A stretch of DNA of 64,000 bases from Polyangiaceae bacterium (lineage in GTDB: Bacteria; Myxococcota_A; Polyangia; Polyangiales; Polyangiaceae), in contig JADJYE010000002.1 of assembly GCA_016719945.1 (NCBI GenBank), forward strand, positions 496,001-560,000, given 5' to 3'. The notes beneath the pieces are model-generated. The model saw only the letters and a list, made by a program, of their open reading frames with translations. It ran no database searches and had not been told where the DNA came from. A program made the position numbers and the translations under genes. Shown here piece after piece: positions 53,317 to 62,885 of the stretch. Every line of letters begins with the position of its first letter. The stretch's first letter is position 1.

Positions 53317-54243
53317 CTACCGGCTGCGGCCCGGGACGGGGGCGTCGTAGCGGGCTACGACCACGGTCGTGTTGTCGCGCCCGCCTGCTTCGTTGGCGGC
53401 TCGAATCAGCGCGGCGCAGGCGCGCTCGGGGCTGGGCTCGCGACGGAGGATGTCTGCGATGACCGCGTCCTCCACGCTGTCGTGAAGGCCGTCCGAGGAC
53501 AGCACGACCACGTCACCCGCCATCAGCTTCGAGCCTTGCAGCTCGACCTTGGTGCTGGCGACGCCCCCGCCGACGGCGTTCGTCAGCACATGACGGTATC
53601 GGTCGAGCGCGGCCGCTTGCACGACGACCCCCGCCTCTGCGAGCTCGCCGGCGATGGTGTGATCGTGCGTGAGCTGCCGGAGCGCGCCGTCGCGCAGCAA
53701 ATAGCAGCGGCTATCGCCGACATGCGCGACGTACAGCTGATCGCCGAGCGAATAGGCGAGCGTGAGCGTGGTGCCCATCTGGCTGAGGGAGGCATCTTCA
53801 CTGGCCTCTGTACGCACGGTCGCGTCGGCCTCCCGGACCGCGTGCTCGAGCTCGTCCGACGGGCCGAGGTCGCTCGCGAACGACGAGGGGCCCCCGGCCG
53901 GCATGAACAGCCGACCGAGCGCGCCGAGCGCGAGCTTCTCGACCACCTCGACGGCGAGGGCGCTCGCCCGGGCGCCGCCGCCGTGCCCGCCGATGCCGTC
54001 GGCGACGACGAACAGGTGGCCCGTCGGCTCCCCACAACGAACCCGGGGCTGTGGGAGGCTCGACTGCTGGACCCACAACGTGCCCGTGAGCGCGGCGATC
54101 ACGAACTGGTCCTCGTTGGTCGAGCGGACACGCCCCCGATCCGTCATGCCCCAGGCGGTCACGAACAGCTCTCGAACCCCAGGGCTCAGCTGGGCGTTGG
54201 GCTGGAGGACCTGCGTCGTGTGCGGAGAGGTTTGCATGGGCAT
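53317..54243 (-). CDS. PP2C-type Ser/Thr phosphatase
   Basis: The protein has 308 residues from ATG 54243 with GGAGG upstream. It is a PP2C/Stp1 fold with metal ligands in STNEDQFV, VVADGIGGHGGGARAS, the MGTTLTLAYSL and HVGDSRCYLLRDG strands, TNAVGG, VVLSSDGLHDSV and the C-terminal GGRDNTTVVVARY. It removes phosphate from Ser/Thr in proteins, presumably opposing the Hanks kinases. It lies in a minus-strand run behind a LysE exporter, a pseudokinase and a hybrid histidine kinase. A short N-terminal extension before the fold is unassigned. Confidence 0.93.
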   Translation of the reverse strand: MPMQTSPHTTQVLQPNAQLSPGVRELFVTAWGMTDRGRVRSTNEDQFVIAALTGTLWVQQSSLPQPRVRCGEPTGHLFVVADGIGGHGGGARASALAVEVVEKLALGALGRLFMPAGGPSSFASDLGPSDELEHAVREADATVRTEASEDASLSQMGTTLTLAYSLGDQLYVAHVGDSRCYLLRDGALRQLTHDHTIAGELAEAGVVVQAAALDRYRHVLTNAVGGGVASTKVELQGSKLMAGDVVVLSSDGLHDSVEDAVIADILRREPSPERACAALIRAANEAGGRDNTTVVVARYDAPVPGRSR

Positions 54244-54349
54244 GGCGTCCTCCGTGTGCTGCACGTGCCGTCTCTGAATGAGGCGATCCCCGAGCGCCAA
54301 GAGGTGCACCGCCCGTGCCAGCCCGCCCCCGAGGCGCTTTTCGGCCGAT

Positions 54350-56284
54350 CTACGTGCTTTCGGCGCTGTGCGCCGCGGATCTCGCGCCGAGCGTGGCTTG
54401 GACGGCCGCAAGGAGCGCGTGCATCCGAAACGGCTTGGCCAGGAAGTGGACCCGCTCGCCCTCGGGAGGGGACTCGACGTAGCCGCTCATCAGGATGACC
54501 GGCAGCGTGGCGTCGCGCTCCCGCAGGGCCTTCAGCGTCTCGAGGCCGCTCAGCCCGGGCATGGTGAGGTCGAGCAGCACGAGCTGCACGCCGCCGCGGT
54601 GCTCGTCGAACAGGCGCAGCCCTTCGTGGCCGTCTCTCGCGCTGAGCACGTCGTAGCCGCTGCCGCCGAGGGCGGCGGCGAGGCTGCGGCGTACGGCGTC
54701 TTCATCGTCGACGACGAGCAGCGTGCCGGCGCCGGCGTGCTCGCGCTCCGCGGGCCCACGGGTAGAGCGCGCGGCCGCGGCGGCGATGGCCGGGAACACG
54801 ATGCGGATCGAGGTGCCCACCCCCGGCTCGCTCTCGACGAACACCGCGCCGCGGTGGCCCTTGATGATGCCGAGCGTGGCCGACAAACCGAGCCCCCTGC
54901 CGCTGCCTTTGGTGCTGAAGAAAGGCTCGAACAAACGGGAGCGAGTCGCGGCGTCCATCCCGCAGCCGGTGTCGCTGACCTCCAGCGCGACGTAGTCGCC
55001 CCGGTCCAGCTCGGCCGTCAGGTAGCTCTCGCCGCGATCGAGGGCGTCCGACGACAGCAGACGCGTGCACACGCGAATCGTGCCAGAGCCCGCGCCGATG
55101 GCGTCCGAGGCGTTCGTGATCAGGTTGAGCACCACCTGACGCAGCTGCGCCGCATCTCCCTCGATGGCAGGCAGCTCGGGCGCGAGATCGCGGGTCAGGG
55201 TCGCGCCCTTCGACACCGAGACAGCTACGAGCTGGGCCATCTCGTCGACCAGCCGCGACAGGTCTACAGGCTCGACCTGGAGCTTTCCGCGCCCCGCGTA
55301 GGCCAGCATCTGGCGACACAGATCCGCGGCGCGGGTGGTCGCTTCGAGCACCTGAGAGAGGTGATCTTGGGTGAGCGCGTCCCCCGTGCGCCTCGCGGCG
55401 AGCTCTGCGTTGGCGCTGATGACGAGCAGCAGGTTGTTGAAGTCGTGCGCGATCCCGCCCGCCAGCACGCCGAGGCTCTCGAGCTTCTGGGTCTGCTGCA
55501 TCTGGGCCGCCAGCCGTGCCTGCTCCTCCTCGGCCCTGCGCTTGTCGGTGACGTCGACGCTGAAGCTCAGCGCCAGCTCGGGCGGCTCACCGTCTCGCGA
55601 GATCGGCGCGAACGTCGCCTCCCACCAGGAGCCGTGCACGTCGGGGAACACGAACAGCGCCTCCTTGCCCTGCTCGAACACCCCGCGCAGCACCTAGTCG
55701 TAGCCTGCGTGGAAGTCGGACCGCACGAAGTGGTGTGAGTCGGCGCCCATCACGTCGGCGAGCGAGTAGTTGGGCCCCGGCCGGTTGATGTAGCGAATCA
55801 CGCCTTGCCGCGTGACGGTGATGACGAGGTAAGGCGAGTGCTCGAGGATGAGCGCGAGCCGCTGATCGGACTGTCGGAGCGCGTCGATCAGCGCGTTCTG
55901 CGCCGTGACCTCGAAGGCCAGGCTGCGCACGGCGACGACGACGCCTTCGTCGTTGAAGGCCGGGTCGAGCAGCGATCGGAAGTGCCGCAGCCCATCGGGC
56001 AGGGGGATGGCGTCTTCCACCTCGAGGGACTGTCCGGTGTCGAACACGTGCTCGATGCGCCGCCGGAAGACGTCGGCCATCAGCGGCACCAGCTCGAACA
56101 GAGAGCGACCGAGCACCTGTTCACGAGCCAGGGCCAGGTTCTTCGCGGTCGCGTCGTTCAGCTCGAGCACCGTGCCGTCGCGCCGCACGAAGATCGTCGG
56201 CGCGCCGCGCGTCCTCGCCATGGCGCGGAGCAGCGGCTCGTCGATCGGGCGGAGTCGTGGTTGGTCGCTCGCGTGCTCGGTCAC
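54350..56284 (-). pseudogene. PAS hybrid histidine kinase with receiver domain, internal TAG
   Basis: From GTG 56284 the frame holds two PAS domains (TIFVRRDGTVLELNDAT; LVITVTRQGVIRYINRP). TAG at 55694-55696 interrupts the second, and the same frame then continues (VLRGVFEQG, PAS end) into HisKA (GGIAHDFNNLLL), HATPase (NLITNASDAIG, DTGCGMD, FFSTKGSGRGLGLS) and a receiver (LLVVDDEDAV, Asp in LLDLTMPG). The full length would be 644 residues. A single base change would repair it, so it may be a sequencing error, a recent null allele, or two overlapping products (GTG follows TAG directly). Confidence 0.88.
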
Positions 56285-56327
56285 TGGCGTCTCGATGGCT
56301 CGGCGCGGCTGCGGCGCTGCGCCTGGC

Positions 56328-57451
<1,124 letters not shown>

Positions 57452-57455
<4 letters not shown>

Positions 57456-58093
57456 GCGCGCCCCGTGAAATACAGGAAGGCCTTCAGCGCGAACCACACG
57501 CCCAGCAGCAGGATCAGCACGCCGATGCCGCGAACGACCCGCGCGAGCTTGGCCTGATCGAAGCGCCCCGCGTAGCGCTTCAACAGCCCGGTGAACAGCG
57601 CGAACCACGCGATGATCCCGAGCAGCGCGCCGAGCGAGAACACGATCGCGTCGTTCGGCTCGAGGGTGATGAGGTCGGAGGAGTAGAGCGTGGTCGTCGC
57701 GGCGGTCCAGGTCGCGAGGAAGGTCGGGTTGAGCGCGGTGATCGTGAACCCGAGCAGCAGGCTCTTGCCGGGAGAGTCGGCGCCGGGCGCCGCGCTGCCC
57801 AGCTTCGCGCTCTTGTAGCGCGCGAACGTCACGCCCAGCCCGATCAGGATCGCCCCGGCGAAGGTGCGCGAGAGGGGCTCGATGATGGGGTACCTCGTCA
57901 GGTAGGTGGCGAAGCCCCAGAACGCGAGGAAGGCGTAGCCGGCCTCGGCGAAGGCGGCGCCCACGCCGATCGCCGCCGCGCTCCTGAAGCGACCGTCGAG
58001 CCCTCGCTTGAGCACCAGCGCCGCGATCGGGCCGGCCACCGGGATCGACCCGAAGAAGCCGAAGCAGAAGCCGATGATCAGCGCTGCGAGCAC
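57452..58093 (-). CDS. LysE-family transporter
   Basis: The 213-residue, six-helix exporter has the LysE-type N terminus (LIIGFCFGFFGSIPVAGPIAALVLKRG) and a central conserved FTITALNPTFLATW. LysE/RhtB proteins export basic amino acids, homoserine lactones or small metabolites. It appears to be the first gene of a minus-strand run ending in PP2C. It is divergent from argB (65 bases), which may be coincidental, although argB also belongs to arginine metabolism. Confidence 0.9.
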
Positions 58094-58158
58094 GCGCGCG
58101 CATGTACACCAAACCCTCGCAGCGAAGAAGCCGCAGTGCTAACCGCTCGGCCTCCACG

Positions 58159-59031
58159 ATGCGTGAGCTCATCGAAAAGGCGAACGTCCTCCAGGAGGCG
58201 CTGCCCTACATCCGGCGCTTCTCCGGCTCCACCTTCGTCGTGAAATACGGCGGGCACGCGATGACCGAGCCGGCGCTCGCGGCGAGCTTCGCGCGCGACG
58301 TGGCGCTCCTCAAATTCGTCGGCATCCACCCGATCGTCGTCCACGGCGGCGGCCCTCAGATCGACGCGACCCTCTCGTCCATGGGGGTCACCTCGGAGCG
58401 CATCGACGGCCTGCGCGTGACCGACGAGCACACGATGCAGGTCGTGGAGATGGTGCTCTCGGGCCGGCTCAACGGCGAGATCTCGTCGTTGATCGCCGAA
58501 TACGGCGGGCGGGCCGTAGGGCTCTCCGGTCGCGCCGACGGCTTCCTCCGCGCGCGCAAGGTCGCGGAGATGCGGACCAAGAAGGGCAACGTCGTCGACC
58601 CAGGGCGCGTCGGAGAGATCGTCAGCGTGAAGCCGGAGCTGTTGCGCCACCTGGTGACCGGCGGGTTCATCCCCGTCATCGCTCCGGTCGCGGTCGACGA
58701 CGACGGCAGGGCGCTCAACGTCAACGCCGACTACGTCGCGAGCCAGGTCGCTGCCGCGGTGAAGGCCGAGAAGCTCGTGCTGATGACCGACATCGAGGGC
58801 GTGCGTGACGAGTCGGGCGAGCTCGTCTCCTCGCTCGATCGACGCACCATCACCGCTTGGCTCGAGCGCACCGTCATCTCTGGGGGGATGATCCCCAAGG
58901 TGAGGTGTGCCCTCGAGGCGCTCGCCGGCGGCGTGGGCAAGGTCCACATCATCGACGGGCGGACCGAGCACGCCGTGCTGCTCGAGATCTTCACCGATCG
59001 CGGCATCGGCACCGAGATCGTCGGTGACTGA
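58159..59031 (+). CDS. argB: Acetylglutamate kinase
   Basis: The protein has 290 residues from ATG 58159; ATG 58102 would add 19 basic residues. Signatures are VVKYGGHAM, VVHGGGPQID, the MRTKKGNV region, NVNADYVASQVA, LMTDIEGV and C-terminal EIFTDRGIGTEI. It phosphorylates N-acetylglutamate in arginine synthesis. Its stop overlaps the DUF3025 start. The GRVGEIVSV and TGGFIPVIAPV parts are as in arginine-sensitive enzymes, but feedback control was not tested by sequence. Confidence 0.97.
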   Translation: MRELIEKANVLQEALPYIRRFSGSTFVVKYGGHAMTEPALAASFARDVALLKFVGIHPIVVHGGGPQIDATLSSMGVTSERIDGLRVTDEHTMQVVEMVLSGRLNGEISSLIAEYGGRAVGLSGRADGFLRARKVAEMRTKKGNVVDPGRVGEIVSVKPELLRHLVTGGFIPVIAPVAVDDDGRALNVNADYVASQVAAAVKAEKLVLMTDIEGVRDESGELVSSLDRRTITAWLERTVISGGMIPKVRCALEALAGGVGKVHIIDGRTEHAVLLEIFTDRGIGTEIVGD

Positions 59032-59773
59032 GACGACGTGGCGCGAGGCGCTCTCCGCCTCGCCCTTGTCGTGGCCCATCGCCGGCGCCGCCTCGCGCCT
59101 GCCGACGGGGCAGGGCGTCCCAGCGGTCGAGGCGATCGACCTCGCCCTGGGGCCCCTCGCGGGCCTGCGCTTCGTTCCGCCGACCCCGCGGCCACGTGGC
59201 CGGCGGGCCAAGGTGCCGCCCGACGCGCTCTACGATGCTCGGATCGCGCGCTGCTCCGAGGTGCCCACGCGCCCTGGCAACCTCCACGACCTGATGAACG
59301 CGCTCGTCTGGTCGCGCTTTCCGCTCGCCAAGCGCGCGGTCCACGCTCGCCAAGACCGCCTCGTGCGCGCCCGCGTCGACCCGTCGGGCCGGCGCGTCGT
59401 CCCTCACCGCACCGCCGAGGAGGACGCGCTGGCGATGTTGGACGAGGGCGGGCTCGTGCTCCTCGTGCTGCCTCCTGCCGCCGACCGCGTCCGCGAGGCC
59501 ACGCTGCGCAGGGACGTCTGGGCGCTGGAGCAGGCCGCCAGCTCGCAGCAGCTGCTCGGCGCGCTGTTCGGGCACGCCCTGTACGAGCACCTCGCGCGCC
59601 GCGAGGGCCGCACGGTGTGGGGGAAGGCCGTGCTGTTTCCGACGCCGGACCTCGACGTCTCGCTCTGTGACGTCGACGCGTGGCTCGCGGGCTGCCTCGA
59701 GACTGGGCCCGTCCCCGGTGAGGATTGTGGAAGCGCCCCGGTGGTGCCGAGCGTATTGAGATCCCGAAGGTGA
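59024..59773 (+). CDS. DUF3025 family protein
   Basis: The protein has 249 residues from GTG 59024, overlapping the argB stop. Family landmarks are NLHDLMNALVWSRFPLAKR, HRTAEEDALAMLDEGGLVLLV and FGHALYEHL, followed by the AVLFPTPD strand. DUF3025 has no confirmed function; conserved Asp, His and Glu suggest a nuclease- or metal-type site. The stop overlaps a GTG (59770) in frame with the SUMF1 lipoprotein, so the three genes may be co-transcribed. Confidence 0.88.
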   Translation: MTETTWREALSASPLSWPIAGAASRLPTGQGVPAVEAIDLALGPLAGLRFVPPTPRPRGRRAKVPPDALYDARIARCSEVPTRPGNLHDLMNALVWSRFPLAKRAVHARQDRLVRARVDPSGRRVVPHRTAEEDALAMLDEGGLVLLVLPPAADRVREATLRRDVWALEQAASSQQLLGALFGHALYEHLARREGRTVWGKAVLFPTPDLDVSLCDVDAWLAGCLETGPVPGEDCGSAPVVPSVLRSRR

Positions 59774-59781
59774 ACGGAGCG

Positions 59782-60887
59782 ATGAGCGGCGCAGGTGTGC
59801 GGAGGGGAGGGGCGACGCTGCTGGGCTGGGCTCGGGCGCTCGCGGCCGGCACCCTCGCTGGCTGCATCGTCGCAGGCGGCACCCTCGCAGGCTGCACCAT
59901 CGCAGGCTGCACCCCGCAGGCTGCACCATCGCAGACACCGACGCCGAGCGCGCCGGGTCGAGCGCCGAGGCGGCTGCGCCCGCGGGCGCAGCCTCTGCCC
60001 AGTCCGAGCAGGCGAGCGCCGCTGCAGCTGCCGCGTTGTCCGTCGCTCAGGCCGTCCTCGCGAGCGCCTCCTCATCGGTCAGCGCGACCCCTGGCGGGTC
60101 GGCTTCGGCGTCCTCCCCCCCGGCGCCGTGCCCCGCCGACATGTCCCTGGTCGGGCGGACGTGTGTCGATCGTCACGAGGCGTTCTTGCTCGAGGTCGCC
60201 AGCGACGGCTCGACGAAGCCGCACCCCTACTACGAGCGGCTCGTGAAGGGCGTCACGTACCGCGCCGCCAACCAGGCAGCGGCGTTCCCGCAGGGGTACA
60301 TCAGCCGCGTCGAGGCCAAGGCCGCATGTGAGAACGCCGGGAAGCGGCTGTGCTCGAAATCCGAGTGGACGCGCGCGTGCAAGGCCAAGGGGTGGATGAC
60401 CTACCCCTACGGCCAGCAAGGCAAGCGCGACGTCTGCAACACCGGCAAGCTGCACCTCTTGAGCCAGATGTTCAAAAACCCCAAGGGGGGCTTCAAATAC
60501 GAGGACCACTTCAACAGCCCGGACCTCAACAAGACGCCCGGCTTCCTCGCGAGGTCGGCGGACTACTCGGGCTGCGCGAGCGAGCTCGGCGTGTTCGACA
60601 TGGTCGGCAACCTGCACGAGTGGGTGAGCGACACCGTCACCGAAGACCTGATGGAGAAGCTCGACGCCGAGGAGGTCGAGCGCCGCGACCAACCCTGGCA
60701 GGTCGGCAACGGCGTCTTCATGGGCGGCTTCTACAGCACGACCAGCGAGCACGGGCCTGGGTGCTCGTTCATCACGGTCGCCCACGAGCCGAGCTACCAC
60801 GACTACTCGACCGGCTTTCGCTGCTGCAAGGCCGCGGACCTCCCGAAGCCAGAGCCAAAGAAGACGAGCGCCGGGAAGAAGAAGTAG
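59782..60887 (+). CDS. SUMF1/FGE-domain lipoprotein with frame break in the signal region
   Basis: The N-terminal frame (ATG 59782) encodes a signal followed by LAGCI-VAGGT-LAGCT-IAGCT. It then loses frame in a 14-base unit of a 15-base tandem repeat (59914-59927). In the other frame an Ala/Ser-rich linker and the SUMF1 domain run to 60887 (MSLVGRTCVDRHEAF, GKRLCSKSEWTRACKA, VFDMVGNLHEWVSD, GFRCCKA). Adding one base gives 368 residues. If the break is real, the domain could start from GTG/TTG inside the linker without a lipid anchor. Its protein resembles the SUMF1 protein at 38030-39097. Confidence 0.82.
59854..59930 (+). repeat. 15-bp tandem repeat encoding lipobox-like LAGCT units
   Basis: Units at 59854, 59869, 59884 and 59899 are 15 bases long and share the core TCGCAGGCTGCACC. 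The fifth unit (59914-59927) is 14 bases, missing the T of CTCGCAGG, and the sixth begins at 59928. Each full unit encodes one lipobox-like pentapeptide with its own Cys. The one-base deficit puts the downstream SUMF1 domain out of frame. Slippage within such repeats could switch the gene on or off. Confidence 0.85.
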
Positions 60888-60914
60888 CGGGCGACGGCGG
60901 CGCGAGCCCAGCGA

Positions 60915-61103
60915 TCAGTAGTGCGGCGGGACCTCGTTCGGGGTCGGGTCCTCGAGCGTGAACAGCCTGCGCTCGAGCTCCTTCACGCGACCGTCCAGTC
61001 GGTCGATGAGCGCGCGCTGCTCGTGCACCACCCGCGACAGGTCCTCGACCAGGCGCTCTTGGTGCGTGTAGCGGATCTCGAGATCGGTCAGTCGCTCGTC
61101 CAC
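60915..61103 (-). CDS. slyX: SlyX-family protein
   Basis: The protein has 62 residues from GTG 61103. It is a coiled coil with DERLTDLEIRYTHQERLVED, QRALIDRLDGRVKELERRL and the diagnostic C terminus ending PPHY. SlyX proteins form short coiled-coil trimers of unknown function. The open frame continues upstream without homology. It is divergent from the phospholipase-D-like gene 15 bases away, so the two share a promoter region. Confidence 0.85.
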   Translation of the reverse strand: MDERLTDLEIRYTHQERLVEDLSRVVHEQRALIDRLDGRVKELERRLFTLEDPTPNEVPPHY

Positions 61104-61118
61104 CCTGCGCTCTCTACC

Positions 61119-61838
61119 ATGGACTGCTACGCTCCGGCTCCACGTGCCGCACCCCAGCGAGCCGCATCGGTCGTGAGCGATCGCCGCGTCACCCTCCGGC
61201 TCGTGACCGGAAAGGACCACTACGACCACGTGATCGAGGCCGTGCGGCGCGCCGAGGTCAGCGTCTGGATCGCGACGGCGAACCTCAAGGACGTCCACGT
61301 CGAGGCGCGCGTCGGGACGCGCGCGCGCGCGCGCGGCCGCTTCGAGAGCCTGATGGACGAGCTCGGCGAGCTCTCCGCCCGCGGCGTGGAGGTGCGCATC
61401 CTCCACTCGGGCGCGCCGTCGGGCCCGCTGTCGGCGCGCCTCGCGAGGGGCGGGCGGGCGCGGAAGGTCGAGCTGCGCCGCTGCGTGCGCGTGCACATGA
61501 AGATGATCGCGATCGACGGACGGCTGCTCTACCTGGGGTCGGCGAATTTTACGGGCGCCGGCCTGGGAGCCAAGGTCGAAGGTCGACGCAACTTCGAGGC
61601 GGGCATCCTCACGACCGACGACGTGCTGCTCGACCGCATGCAAGCGGAGCTCGACGCGATCTGGTCGGGCAAGGAGTGCGGGGGGTGCCGCGTTCGCGCA
61701 GAGTGCCCACGGCCGCTCGACGGGCTCGGCTCGGCGCCCGTCAGCGGCTCTTCCCGAAGTGGTAGCGCAGCGCCGGCAAGAGCCGCCGCCGCCAGTCCGC
61801 CTCGCGGTGGTGTCCGCGGGCGTCGGCGCGGAACTTGA
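61119..61838 (+). CDS. Phospholipase D-like protein, single HKD motif
   Basis: The protein has 239 residues from ATG 61119; GTG 61173 is possible. It has one PLD catalytic motif HMKMIAIDGRLLYLGSANFTG (about 126-146) and EGRRNFEAGI after it. The N-terminal half has the matching beta-alpha fold (LVTGKDHYDHVIEAVRRAE). A late Cys set (CGGCRVRAEC) may bind metal. One-HKD proteins such as Nuc-type enzymes act as dimers, so a nuclease or phospholipase role is possible. The last 33 residues overlap the convergent esterase gene, are Gly/Arg/Ser-rich and may not be real. Confidence 0.8.
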   Translation: MDCYAPAPRAAPQRAASVVSDRRVTLRLVTGKDHYDHVIEAVRRAEVSVWIATANLKDVHVEARVGTRARARGRFESLMDELGELSARGVEVRILHSGAPSGPLSARLARGGRARKVELRRCVRVHMKMIAIDGRLLYLGSANFTGAGLGAKVEGRRNFEAGILTTDDVLLDRMQAELDAIWSGKECGGCRVRAECPRPLDGLGSAPVSGSSRSGSAAPARAAAASPPRGGVRGRRRGT

Positions 61839-62475
61839 GGTCGGTGACGCCCGACGCCGACAGCACCGACGCCGCGCGCTCGGCCATCGCCAACATGCGC
61901 CCGCCGCCCTCGCGCGCGCCAGCGTCGAGGTAGATCCGCGTGTCGGCTGCGCGCGCGCGCGCCGGCGCCCAGTCGAGGAAGGCTCCGCCGGCAACCCACA
62001 CGGAGGGCGACATCGCGAGCGCTCCCCCGAACACGCCCGGGTGGCGGAGGGCGGCGTACAAGGCCGCGAGCCCGCCGAGCGAAGAGCCTCCGATGACGAC
62101 CTTGCGACGGTCCGCGCTCAGGCGGTGGGCGGCGCGCAGCTGAGGCAAGAGCCACGAGACGAGCCACTCGAGGAGCGGCTCGAGCGAGCCCTTCACCTTG
62201 CCGAAGTCGAAGGGCGACAGCTCGGAGATGCGGTGCTCGTGGCCGTGATCGACGCCGACGATCACCGGCGGCGAGACCGACTTCGCGAGGCGCTCGACCT
62301 CTTGGTGTGCGTGCCAACCGCCCGCGAAGCTCGGCGCGTCGTGAAAGACGTTCTGCCCATCGAACAACAGCAGCAACGGGCGGTCGGCGGGGCGCGCTCG
62401 GCGCGGGACGTACACGCGGACGTGCCGCTTCGGCCCGACCCCGGGCACGATCTCGAAGGGACCGAGCACGTGCAC
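61741..62475 (-). CDS. Esterase, alpha/beta-hydrolase (enterochelin esterase/esterase D type)
   Basis: The protein has 244 residues from GTG 62475; the longer frame starts with poorly supported Arg/Ser-rich sequence. The fold starts HVLGPFEIVPGVGPKRHVRVYVP, then LLLLFDGQNVFHDAPSF, VIVGVDHG, and the nucleophile elbow IGGSSLGGLAALYAAL with Ser (about 137). The late catalytic His lies in DARGHHREADWRRRLLPAL. Relatives hydrolyse siderophore or other esters, often periplasmic, but no signal peptide is seen. It sits just downstream of the 6S RNA terminator. Confidence 0.86.
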   Translation of the reverse strand: MHVLGPFEIVPGVGPKRHVRVYVPRRARPADRPLLLLFDGQNVFHDAPSFAGGWHAHQEVERLAKSVSPPVIVGVDHGHEHRISELSPFDFGKVKGSLEPLLEWLVSWLLPQLRAAHRLSADRRKVVIGGSSLGGLAALYAALRHPGVFGGALAMSPSVWVAGGAFLDWAPARARAADTRIYLDAGAREGGGRMLAMAERAASVLSASGVTDLKFRADARGHHREADWRRRLLPALRYHFGKSR

Positions 62476-62537
62476 ACCCGGACGATGTCTGCTTCGAGCC
62501 TCGAGCGCCAGAGGTCGATGTGTGTGCAGGCGCCGAC

Positions 62538-62578
62538 AAAAAGGCCAGCGGGTCGATCCGCTCGAGGATCGACCCGCT
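62538..62578 (-). terminator. Rho-independent terminator of the 6S RNA transcript
   Basis: A perfect 13-bp stem, AGCGGGTCGATCC (62547-62559) with its complement (62566-62578) around a 6-base loop, is followed on the minus strand by GGCC and a run of five T (62542-62538). It lies 7 bases after the RNA's closing stem. Confidence 0.9.
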
Positions 62579-62584
62579 GATAAC

Positions 62585-62775
62585 GTTCCGGACCGCCGCC
62601 ATCGTGGCAGTTCGACGTGAACCCCTAGCAAGGCGCTAGGTGGGGGCTGGCTGACCGCTTTAGGCTTCCCAGTGAAAGAGTCTGGGCCTGCTCACCACGG
62701 CCGAGGTGCCTGCCCCCGGGTTCATGCTTACTCGGGATTCATATGTCGGTGCTCACGAATGAGGCAGAGCGGAAC
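62585..62775 (-). ncRNA. ssrS: 6S RNA
   Basis: The minus strand of this gap carries the 6S hallmark near 62700-62660: GGTGAGCA, then GGCCCAG/CTGGG arms and GAAGCCTAAAGCGG, close to the GGTGAGCA...GAGAAGCCTTAAAACTG core of proteobacterial 6S RNA. The ends pair (GTTCCG 62775-62770 with CGGAAC 62590-62585), with GCC/GGC continuing the stem, and GAACCC/GGGTTC-like helices lie in the middle. The length, about 191 bases, is typical. 6S RNA binds sigma-70 RNA polymerase and downshifts housekeeping transcription in stationary phase. A sigma-70-like promoter precedes it and a strong terminator follows it. Confidence 0.86.
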
Positions 62776-62781
62776 AAGCTC

Positions 62782-62809
62782 AGAATAAGCCCCCGCTCGA
62801 GGTAGTCAA
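62782..62809 (-). promoter_or_regulatory. Sigma-70-type promoter of 6S RNA
   Basis: On the minus strand TTGACT (62809-62804) is followed after 16 bases by TATTCT (62787-62782). The predicted start, G 62775, begins the RNA's closing stem. This is the clearest housekeeping-type promoter in the window. Confidence 0.78.
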
Positions 62810-62885
62810 CCGACCTCTTCGTGCCGCGGGCGCTCGCGCGAGGCCCTGGCGATGCACCCCGAAGAAGCGATAGCTTCTCGTGCGA

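Noticed and set aside
50710..54498. 1262-residue plus-strand open frame
   Set aside because: It runs opposite five minus-strand genes with clear families; it is a GC artefact.
60921..61118. N-terminal extension of the PLD-like frame
   Set aside because: It lies opposite slyX and lacks homology; ATG 61119 or GTG 61173 begins closer to the PLD fold.
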